NCBI RefSeq assembly: GCF_900323885.1
Contig: NZ_OOHJ01000018.1
Location: 1,165,001 to 1,229,000 of the forward strand
Direction of reading: 5' to 3'
Length of the DNA stretch: 64,000 nucleotides
Source: [Actinomadura] parvosata subsp. kistnae
GTDB lineage: Bacteria; Actinomycetota; Actinomycetes; Streptosporangiales; Streptosporangiaceae
The notes under the pieces: generated by a model
What the model saw: only the letters and a program-made list of their open reading frames with translations
What the model was told of the DNA's origin: nothing
Database searches by the model: none
In this document: positions 34,359 to 42,120 of the stretch, piece by piece
Layout of the letters: every line of letters starts with the position of its first letter
How positions within the stretch are numbered: the stretch's first letter is position 1
Program-made: the position numbers and the translations under genes

Positions 34359-37300
34359 CGCCCTCGATCAGCGCCACGAGGCCGTCGGCGTCGAGCAGGT
34401 CCACCGGGCGTACGGTGCGGTTGGCGCGCACGTAGTGGAAGGCCGCGCCGACCTGCTCCAGCGGCACCTCCGCCAGGTGCGACCAGGCCAGCCGGTACGC
34501 GGCGAGCTGCACGGAGGCGGCCTTGGCGGCCTTCTTGCCCCGCGGCGGCTGCCCGGTCTTCCAGTCGACGACCTCGTAGCCGCCGCCGGCCCGCTCGAAC
34601 ACGGCGTCCATGCGCCCGCGCACCAGCCGGTCGGCGATCATGGTCTCGAACGGGACCTCCAGGTCGACCGGCCGCCGGTCGGCCCACTCGCTCTGCTCGA
34701 AGCGCTCCTGCAGCTCCGCCAGCCGCACGTCGGCCTCTTCGAGCTCCTCGTCGTACAGCTCCAGATCGTCGATGAGCCGCTGCTGGTCCCAGCGCGTCTC
34801 CAGCCACTTGTGGAAGGAGGTGCCGCGGCGGGCCAGCGGCGCGGGCTTGACCGGGACCGGCCGGCGGATCCTGCGGGCCAGCTCGCGCGGGTCGGCGGCC
34901 AGCGTGACCAGCGCGGACACGGTCAGCTTCGTCGGCAGCTCGACCGTGGTGGCGGGCCTGCGCCGGTGCAGCTCCCGCTCGCGCAGCAGCAGGTCGGTGT
35001 CGCGCTGCCAGGCCCGCAGCCGCTCCTCCTCGTACGCCTTGATCGGCTCGTCCTCGTACGGCCCCAGCGTGCCCGCCAGCGCGTCCTCGACGAGCCGGGC
35101 GCCGTCGAGCACGGACTCGTAGCGCAGCCCCTCGGGCTCGACCGGCCAGGTGGCCTCGGCGGGCTCGGCCAGCAGCGGGTTGGTGGCGCCCTCTTCGAGA
35201 TCGTCGGCCCACACGGAGATACGGTCGGCGGTGTCGCGGATCTCCAGCAGGAAGTCGGACGGCTCCAGCGGCTTGGTCGCGCTGCCCCACCGGTAGCCGG
35301 AGGCGATCAGGTGGTAGTGGGCGCGGGTCACGGCCACGTAGGCGAGCCTGCGCTCCTCCATGAGGTCGCGCTCGCGGCAGTGCTCGTCGAACGCGGCCAG
35401 CTCCTCCTTGCTCAGCCCGCCCAGCCGGGGCAGGTCGGCCGCGTCGCCGCGCAGCGCGTAGGGGAGCTTGCGCGGGTTCTCCGTCCAGCGGCTGTTCATC
35501 ACCGGCGTGGCGGGGAAGATGCTGCCGGTCGCGATCGTGCCCTTCGAGCTGACGAGCTGCGACAGGCCCGGCACGACCACGACGGGCCACTCCAGGCCCT
35601 TGGAGGCGTGCACGGTCATCAGCTTGACGCTGTTGCTCTCGCCGACCCGGCCGGCCTCCAGGCCGAACTCCTCGCTCTCGGCCGCCTGGAGGTAGGCGAG
35701 GAACGCCCCCAGCGTGGGATCCTCGGCGTCGCCGGCGAAGCGGGAGGCCGCGTCGAGGAACGCGTCGAGGTCGGCCCGCGCCGCGAACGCGCCGACCGTG
35801 CCGCTGCGCGCCGCCACCTCGATGTCGAGGCCGAGCCTGCGCTCGACCTCGCTGATCAGGTCGGGCAGCGGCTGCGCGGTGTGCGCGCGCAGGTGGCGCA
35901 GCTCGTGCGCGAGCGCCACCAGCCTCGTGCGGGCCAGCGGCGAGAACGACTCCAGCCACTCCTCCCTGTCGGGCAGCTCGTCGAGGGCGTCGACCAGGCT
36001 GCCGCGCTCCTCGGCCAGGTCGGCCACCACCTGGTCGAGCGGGTCGTCCTCGCGGTGGCTCTCGCTCAGCTCCCTGGCGAGGGTACGGGCGTGCTCGCCC
36101 AGCACCCGCAGGTCGGCCGGACCGATCCGCCAGCGGGGCCCGGCCAGCAGCCTGGCCAGCGCGTCGCCCGCCGTGGCGTCGTACAGGACGCGCAGGGTGG
36201 CCACGATGTCGCTCACCTCGGGCACGGTCAGCAGGCCGCCCAGGCCGACCACCTCGACCGGGATGTCCCGCTCCTCCAGCGCCCTGCGGATCGCGGGGAA
36301 CTGCGAGCGCTTGCGGGCCAGGATGGCGACGTCCTGGGGTTGCAGGGCGAGCGTCTTCTTGCGCTCCTTCTCGCCCCACGGCAGGCCGTCGGGGGCCGTC
36401 TCCTGGCCGAGCAGCCTGGCGATGCCGTCGGCGATCCACTTCGCCTCGTCGGCGGCGGTCTCGTGGAAGGCGCAGGTGACGCGGCCGCGATCGACCCGGT
36501 TCGGGCCGGGGACCAGCACGGGCACCTCGCGGGCCTCCATGCGCAGCGGCAGCTGGACGCGGGCGGCGACGTCGAGCACCCGGTCGCCGTTGCGGAAGCT
36601 GACGCTGAGCTGGCGGACCGGGGCCGGGTCGCCGGCGGCCGTGCGGAAGTCTTGAGGGAAGCGGCGCAGGTTGCCCGCCGACGCGCCGCGCCAGCCGTAG
36701 ATCGACTGGCACGGGTCGCCCACGGCGGTGACCGGATGGCCGCCGCCGTAGAGCGAGCGCAGCAGGACGAGCTGGGCGTGGCTGGTGTCCTGGTACTCGT
36801 CGAGCAGGACCACGGAGTAGCGGCCCCGCTCGATCTCGCCGACCTCCTTGTGGTTGGCGGCGATGCGGGCGGCCAGCGACATCTGGTCGCCGTAGTCGAT
36901 GACCTCGCGGGCGCGCTTGAGCCGTTCGTAGCGCTCCACGAGGGGGAGAAGCTGCTCCCTGGCCGCCTGCACGCTCAGCGGCTTGCGCTGGGCCAGCGTG
37001 GTGCGGCCGGGCAGCACGGCGTGCCGCTCCCGCAGCCACTCCCCCACCCGCCGCACGTCGGCGGGCGAGCGCAGGTGCTCCGACAGCTCGCCGGCCAGCT
37101 CCAGCAGCGCGGCCGTGACCGAGGGCGGGCCCAGCTCGATCTTGTCCATCGGCCCGTCGTACATCGCCACCACCCGCGAGGCGAGCTGCCACGACACGGC
37201 GGGCGTGACCAGGCGCATCGTGGGCTCCAGGCCCTCGCGCAGCGCGTGGTCGGTGACCAGGCGGGCGGCGTAGGCGTGGTAGGTGGACACGGTCGGCTCG

Positions 37301-37599
37301 TTGTCGAGCGCGCCCGGCTCGACCAGCCCCGCCTCGGCCAGGCCGTTGAGCCGCTCCCTCACCCTGGTGGCCAGCTCGGCGGCGGCCTTGCGGGTGAACG
37401 TCAGGCCCAGCACGTTCTCCGGCTTGACCAGGCCGTTGGCCACCAGCCAGACCACGCGGCCCGCCATGGTCTCGCTCTTGCCCGAGCCGGCGCCCGCCAT
37501 GACCACCATCGGCTCCAGCGGGGCCTCGATGACCGTCGCCTGCTCAGGGGTGGGCGGGAGGATGCCGAGCTTGCCGGCGAGTTCGGCGGGGGTCAGCAC
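34318..37599 (-). CDS. adnB: AdnB, helicase-nuclease subunit
   Basis: A 1093-aa UvrD/Rep-type helicase with RecB-like nuclease, the B subunit of the AdnAB double-strand-break resection motor. Motifs: AGAGSGKSETM (Walker A), LLDEYQDTSHAQ, AVGDPCQSIYGWRG, AYVAVTRAHYHL, and nuclease residues DAVFERAGGGYEVVDWKTG with QLAAYRLAW. GTG start at 37599 overlaps the adnA stop (GTGCTGA). Its C-terminal 41 nt overlap the convergent siderophore decarboxylase. Confidence 0.94.
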   Translation of the reverse strand: MLTPAELAGKLGILPPTPEQATVIEAPLEPMVVMAGAGSGKSETMAGRVVWLVANGLVKPENVLGLTFTRKAAAELATRVRERLNGLAEAGLVEPGALDNEPTVSTYHAYAARLVTDHALREGLEPTMRLVTPAVSWQLASRVVAMYDGPMDKIELGPPSVTAALLELAGELSEHLRSPADVRRVGEWLRERHAVLPGRTTLAQRKPLSVQAAREQLLPLVERYERLKRAREVIDYGDQMSLAARIAANHKEVGEIERGRYSVVLLDEYQDTSHAQLVLLRSLYGGGHPVTAVGDPCQSIYGWRGASAGNLRRFPQDFRTAAGDPAPVRQLSVSFRNGDRVLDVAARVQLPLRMEAREVPVLVPGPNRVDRGRVTCAFHETAADEAKWIADGIARLLGQETAPDGLPWGEKERKKTLALQPQDVAILARKRSQFPAIRRALEERDIPVEVVGLGGLLTVPEVSDIVATLRVLYDATAGDALARLLAGPRWRIGPADLRVLGEHARTLARELSESHREDDPLDQVVADLAEERGSLVDALDELPDREEWLESFSPLARTRLVALAHELRHLRAHTAQPLPDLISEVERRLGLDIEVAARSGTVGAFAARADLDAFLDAASRFAGDAEDPTLGAFLAYLQAAESEEFGLEAGRVGESNSVKLMTVHASKGLEWPVVVVPGLSQLVSSKGTIATGSIFPATPVMNSRWTENPRKLPYALRGDAADLPRLGGLSKEELAAFDEHCRERDLMEERRLAYVAVTRAHYHLIASGYRWGSATKPLEPSDFLLEIRDTADRISVWADDLEEGATNPLLAEPAEATWPVEPEGLRYESVLDGARLVEDALAGTLGPYEDEPIKAYEEERLRAWQRDTDLLLRERELHRRRPATTVELPTKLTVSALVTLAADPRELARRIRRPVPVKPAPLARRGTSFHKWLETRWDQQRLIDDLELYDEELEEADVRLAELQERFEQSEWADRRPVDLEVPFETMIADRLVRGRMDAVFERAGGGYEVVDWKTGQPPRGKKAAKAASVQLAAYRLAWSHLAEVPLEQVGAAFHYVRANRTVRPVDLLDADGLVALIEGVRLVDDERPASGA

Positions 37600-40500
37600 A
37601 CCTGGCCCCCGTTGTCGTTGACCGGGCAGCTCGCCCTGGCCGCGCACGTGCGGCAGCCGTCGTTCACCTTGGCCTGGAAGAACGGGCCCGACATGCCGAT
37701 CGCCACGGTGTCGACCAGGTCTTTCGCCCAGCCCGGGTTCTTGTCGTCGGCCAGCGCGCCCTGCGTCTGCTCCAGCGCGTCGTTCTTGCCCGCGGCCTTG
37801 CCGAGCTGCACCAGCGCCGCGCCGCCCGGCTCCGTCATGCCGTGCCGGGCGAACGCGCCGAGCAGCGCGGCGAGCTGGTAGACGCCGAGCTGCGGATGCC
37901 GCTCCAAATCGCCCGCCTTCGGCTTCGAGCCGCCCGTCTTGAGGTCGATGATCACCGCGCGGTTGTCGGAGTCGCGCTCGACCCGGTCGACGCGGCCCTT
38001 GATCTGGACGCCCTCCGACACCATCGCCGTGAACGCCTCCTCCAAAGCCACCAGCTCGCGCGGGTTCTCCTTGTGCCAGCGCAGGAACTTGCCGATCATC
38101 TGCTCGGCCACCTGGCGCTGCTTGCGGTTGTACCAGACGCCGCCGAAGTCGAGGTCGTTCCAGATCTGGTCGAGGCGCTCGCCCAGCAGGTCTTCGCTGG
38201 GCAGGTCGGTGGCCGCCAGCACGGCCAGCGCGTGGATGATGTTGCCCAGGCCCTGCGCGGTGCTCGTGCCCGCCGCGCCCACCGCCGTCTCCAGCAGCCA
38301 GCGCAGGCCGCACTTCGTGAAGCTCTCCACCGCCGACGGCGAGATGCTCACCACGCCGTCGGGCCAGCTCAGCGGGCGGTCGTCGGAGATCGGGGTGAGC
38401 GCGTACCAGTCGTTGGGGTGGGCGCCCTGCACCCCGGCGGCGGCCAGCCGGGCGAGCTGCCGGGCCGCCTCGTGCCGGACCCGGCGCGGCTTCGTCGGGT
38501 CGGTCACCGCGCTGCGCAGGTCGGCCACCAGGGCCGACAGGTTGAGCCAGCGGGCCCGGTCGTCGACCGTGGCCGACTCGACCGCGCCCGGCATCAGCTC
38601 CGACAGGAACCTCGACGGCCGCTCGTCGGTGTCCTCGCCGCCCACGGCCGTCACCACCAGCCTGCGCCTGGCCCTGGTCGCGGCCACGTAGAACAGCCGG
38701 CGCTCCTCCGCCAGCATCTTCGACACCAGCGACGTCTTGTTCGGCTCGCCGCCCTCCACCGTCTCGATGAGGTCTTCGATGCCCAGCAGCGACCCGCGCA
38801 GCCGCAGGTCAGGCCAGACGCCCTCCTGGACGCCGGCCACGACCACGACGTCCCATTCGAGGCCCTTGGAGCGGTGGGCGGTCAGCACGCGCACGGCGTC
38901 GCCGTCGGGGGCGCGGTCGGCCAGCGTGTCGCCGGGGATCTCCTGCGCCGCCAGGTCGTCGATGAACACCTCGGGACCCGCCATCGGCATCCGGTCCACG
39001 AACCTGGCCGCGTGGTCGAACAGCGCCACCACGGCGTCGAGGTCGCGGTCGGCCTGCGCGCCCCTGGGGCCGCCCGCCAGGCTCAGCTCGCTCCAGCGGG
39101 GGGCCAGGCCGCTCTGGTCCCAGATCGTCCACAGCAGGTCTTCGGCGGTGCCGCCCTGGTGGACGGCCTCGCGGGCGGCGGCCAGGAGCTTGGCCACCCG
39201 TTCGGCGGGGAGCGCGACGTGGGGCTCGACGCGGATCAGCTCGCGCACGTCCTTGATGGCGGCGACCAGCAGCTCGCCGGACGAGCGCGCCTTGAACGGC
39301 AGCCCGTCGACCTCCTCGGCAGTGTCACCAGCGGGGTCATCAGCGGGGTCGGCGATCTCGCTGGTGGCTTCGCTGGCGGCCACCCCCATCGCCTCGTTCT
39401 CGGCGATCTTGAGTGCGCGGCGCAGGCGGCGTACCCCGATCATGTCGGTGCCCCCGAGCGGGCCGGTCAGCAGCTCCTCAGCGGTGCCCTCATCGAGCTG
39501 GGACGGATCCAGCGCCACCCGCAGCATCGTGAGCAGCGGGCGCACGCCCGGCTCCTGCGCGATCGGCACCTCGTCACCGGCGATCATGGTGGGCACGCCC
39601 GCGTTGGTCAGCGCCCGCCGCAGCAGCGGCACCTGCCGCCTGGCCGAGCGGACCAGCACGGCCATCCGGCTCCACGGCACCCCGTCGATCAGGTGCGCGC
39701 GGCGCAGCGTGTCGGCCACGATCGCGGCCTCCTGGCTGGTGCTGTCGGCCAGCAGCACGCGCACCTCACCGGGATCGGCGTCAGGGGCCGGGACGAGATC
39801 GCGGTGGCCGTGCCGATGGTCGGGCCGGTGGTCGGGCCAGTCGTCAGGATCTTGCCCGGGCTCCTGCGTGGGCGCGGGGGCGACGGGCAGCCTGGCCGCC
39901 ACCCGCCGGGACGCCTCCAGCAGGTCGGCCCCGCTCCTGCGGCACACGCGCAGCGCCAGCACCGGCGCCTCGCGGCCGTCGAACGTCTTGAACCGCTCGG
40001 GGAACTTCATGATGCCCTGCACGTCGGCGCCGCGGAAGCCGTAGATCGACTGGTCGGGGTCGCCCACCGCGACCAGGTCGCGGCCGTCGCCGGCGAGCTG
40101 GGACAGCAGCAACTCCTGGGCCGGGTCGGTGTCCTGGTACTCGTCGACGAACACCACGTCGTGCGCGGCCCGCTCGCGCTCGCGCACCTCAGGGCCGGCC
40201 AGCAGCGCGGTGGCGGCGCCGACCAGCTCGGCGTAGTCGTAGGTCTCCTCGGGGGCGAGGTCGAAGCGGTCCTGGTAGCGCTCGGAGAACCGGCCGGCCG
40301 CCACCCAGTCGGGGCGCCCGTGGATCCGGCCGAGGGCGATCAGCCGCTCGGCGTCGAGCCCGCGCTCGTTCGCACGGGACAGGAAGTCGCGCAGCTCCTC
40401 GGCGAACCCGCGTGTCTTGAGCGGCTCGCGCAGCGACTGGGGCCAGTCGGGGGCGCCGTTCTCCAGCTCGCCGTGCAGCAGCCGCCGGATCTCCAGCAGC

Positions 40501-40889
40501 TGCTCGGGGCCGGTGAGCAGGCGCGGCGGCGCCTTGCCCGCCAGCACGCTCTCGCGGCGCAGCAGCGCGTAGGCGTAGGAGTGGAAGGTCATGGCCAGCG
40601 GCGTGCGCGTGGTGCGGCGCAGCCGGCCGGTGACCCGGCGGCGCAGCTCCTCGGCGGCCTTGCGGCTGTAGGTGAGGATGAGCACGCGCTCGGGATCGAC
40701 GCCGCGCCGCTCGATGCGCTCGACCACGCTCTCGACGATCGTGGTCGTCTTGCCGGTGCCCGGACCTGCGAGAACGAGGAGCGGGCCGCCGCGATGCTCC
40801 ACGACGGCACGCTGATGCTCATCGAGCACAGGAGGCACATCGCGCCCCCCGCTACCTCTCCGCACCAACCGCCAGGTCTGAGCACTCAC
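37593..40889 (-). CDS. adnA: AdnA, helicase-nuclease subunit
   Basis: A 1098-aa partner of AdnB. Motifs: AGPGTGKTTTI (Walker A), FVDEYQDTDPAQ, AVGDPDQSIYGFRG, FYVAATRARRR, a RecB-family nuclease segment (AVIIDLKTGGSKP) and a C-terminal Cys cluster (CRTC...ASC...C) as in Fe-S-containing nucleases of this class. Start uncertain: GTG at 40889 (VSAQTWRLVRR) matches family length; GTG at 40904 and ATG at 41036 are alternatives. A GTGCTGA overlap couples it to adnB. Confidence 0.9.
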   Translation of the reverse strand: MSAQTWRLVRRGSGGRDVPPVLDEHQRAVVEHRGGPLLVLAGPGTGKTTTIVESVVERIERRGVDPERVLILTYSRKAAEELRRRVTGRLRRTTRTPLAMTFHSYAYALLRRESVLAGKAPPRLLTGPEQLLEIRRLLHGELENGAPDWPQSLREPLKTRGFAEELRDFLSRANERGLDAERLIALGRIHGRPDWVAAGRFSERYQDRFDLAPEETYDYAELVGAATALLAGPEVRERERAAHDVVFVDEYQDTDPAQELLLSQLAGDGRDLVAVGDPDQSIYGFRGADVQGIMKFPERFKTFDGREAPVLALRVCRRSGADLLEASRRVAARLPVAPAPTQEPGQDPDDWPDHRPDHRHGHRDLVPAPDADPGEVRVLLADSTSQEAAIVADTLRRAHLIDGVPWSRMAVLVRSARRQVPLLRRALTNAGVPTMIAGDEVPIAQEPGVRPLLTMLRVALDPSQLDEGTAEELLTGPLGGTDMIGVRRLRRALKIAENEAMGVAASEATSEIADPADDPAGDTAEEVDGLPFKARSSGELLVAAIKDVRELIRVEPHVALPAERVAKLLAAAREAVHQGGTAEDLLWTIWDQSGLAPRWSELSLAGGPRGAQADRDLDAVVALFDHAARFVDRMPMAGPEVFIDDLAAQEIPGDTLADRAPDGDAVRVLTAHRSKGLEWDVVVVAGVQEGVWPDLRLRGSLLGIEDLIETVEGGEPNKTSLVSKMLAEERRLFYVAATRARRRLVVTAVGGEDTDERPSRFLSELMPGAVESATVDDRARWLNLSALVADLRSAVTDPTKPRRVRHEAARQLARLAAAGVQGAHPNDWYALTPISDDRPLSWPDGVVSISPSAVESFTKCGLRWLLETAVGAAGTSTAQGLGNIIHALAVLAATDLPSEDLLGERLDQIWNDLDFGGVWYNRKQRQVAEQMIGKFLRWHKENPRELVALEEAFTAMVSEGVQIKGRVDRVERDSDNRAVIIDLKTGGSKPKAGDLERHPQLGVYQLAALLGAFARHGMTEPGGAALVQLGKAAGKNDALEQTQGALADDKNPGWAKDLVDTVAIGMSGPFFQAKVNDGCRTCAARASCPVNDNGGQVC

Positions 40890-41022
40890 AGCACTAGATT
40901 CCACCAGACCACAGGGGTAGATCGTGCCGACTTGCCCGGTCTCCCTCAGAGATCCGCCTACCGTATCGGGGCAAAAGTCAGATTTTCTCGCGACACGCCG
41001 GACACTTTGTTCGCCACAAGCG

Positions 41023-41402
41023 TGGACTTCCGGCACGGGAACGCCTCGGACATGCCGTTCGCCGACGGCGCCTTCGACTTCCTCATCTGCTGCGCCGCGT
41101 TCAAGAACTTCGCCGACCCGGCGGGGGCGCTGCGCGAGATGCGGCGGGTGCTGCGCGACGGCGGGTCGGGGCTCATCGTCGACCTGCGCAGGGACGTCTC
41201 CAAGGGGGCCGTCGAGCAGGACGTGGCCCGCATGGGGATGGGGGCGGTGGCCGGGGCGTTCACCACGTTCGCGCTGCGCTGGTTCCTGCCCAGGCGGGCC
41301 TACACGAAGGCCGGGTTCGAGGCGCTGGTCTCGAAGGCGGGGTTCGGCTCGTACGAGGTCAGGCAGACGCCGATGGCGCTGGAGGTGGAGTTGCGGAAGT
41401 GA
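41023..41402 (+). pseudogene. 5'-truncated class I SAM methyltransferase
   Basis: The translated sequence VDFRHGNASDMPFADGAFDF onward matches the C-terminal half of class I methyltransferases (post-motif II onward, ending LEVELRK). The SAM-binding motif I and about 100 N-terminal residues are absent; the upstream sequence runs into the adnA promoter region. No good start codon with ribosome binding site is visible, so I call it a remnant. Confidence 0.75.
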
Positions 41403-41480
41403 GTTCGGCGATTCGGGAGCATACGGAGCGTGCGGGATTGTAACGTTGGGTCAACATTCCCTCGCGCGGGGGTCGATCAC

Positions 41481-42107
41481 ATGCGCTGGCAGGTCCACTC
41501 CGAGAAGTCCGTCTACCTCGACCCGTGGCTCGACGTGCGGATCGCGGACGTGGAGCTGCCCGACGGCCGCCATATCGACCACCGCCTCATCCGGACGGCG
41601 CCGGGGGCGGGGGCGGTCGTCACCGACGCCGATGACCGGGTGCTGCTGATCTGGCGGCACCGGTTCATCACCGACAGCTGGGGGTGGGAGATCCCGCTCG
41701 GGCAGGTGGACGACGGCGAGCCGCCCATCGCGGCGGCGGCCAGGGAGGTCGAGGAGGAGACCGGCTGGCGGCCGGGGCCGCTGCGGCCGCTGCTGGCCGT
41801 GCAGCCCGGCAACGGGTTCTCCGACGGGCTCAACCACGTCTACCGGGCCGACTCCGCCGTGCACGTGGGGCCGCCGGCGCACCCCTGGGAGGCGGAGCGG
41901 GTCGAGTGGGTGCCGTTCGCCACCGTCCGCAAGCTCGTCGCGACCGGCGACATCGTCTGCGGCACCAGCATCTCGGCGTTGCTGCACACGCTCGTCGAGA
42001 GCCTGCCGGAGGCCGTCCCGCCACAGGGCCCTGAGCTGAGCTTCCTGTACGACTACGACCCCGGCAGGGTCTATCCGCTGCCCGGCAACCTGCCCGACCT
42101 GCTCTGA
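41481..42107 (+). CDS. Nudix hydrolase, ADP-ribose pyrophosphatase-like
   Basis: A 208-aa Nudix enzyme with the box GQVDDGEPPIAAAAREVEEE followed by TGW, exact for the consensus. N-terminal pattern (WLDVRIADVELPDGRHIDHR) is typical of ADP-ribose/nucleotide-sugar pyrophosphatases. ATG 41481 preceded by GCGGGGG. It converges with the gene at 42121. Confidence 0.88.
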   Translation: MRWQVHSEKSVYLDPWLDVRIADVELPDGRHIDHRLIRTAPGAGAVVTDADDRVLLIWRHRFITDSWGWEIPLGQVDDGEPPIAAAAREVEEETGWRPGPLRPLLAVQPGNGFSDGLNHVYRADSAVHVGPPAHPWEAERVEWVPFATVRKLVATGDIVCGTSISALLHTLVESLPEAVPPQGPELSFLYDYDPGRVYPLPGNLPDLL

Positions 42108-42120
42108 GCCACCGGCGCGC

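Noticed and set aside
34435..41402. Two frames over 1100 residues opposite adnA/adnB
   Set aside because: Shadows of GC-rich coding DNA. Only the last 130 residues (41023-41402) show real homology, to a truncated methyltransferase, reported separately.
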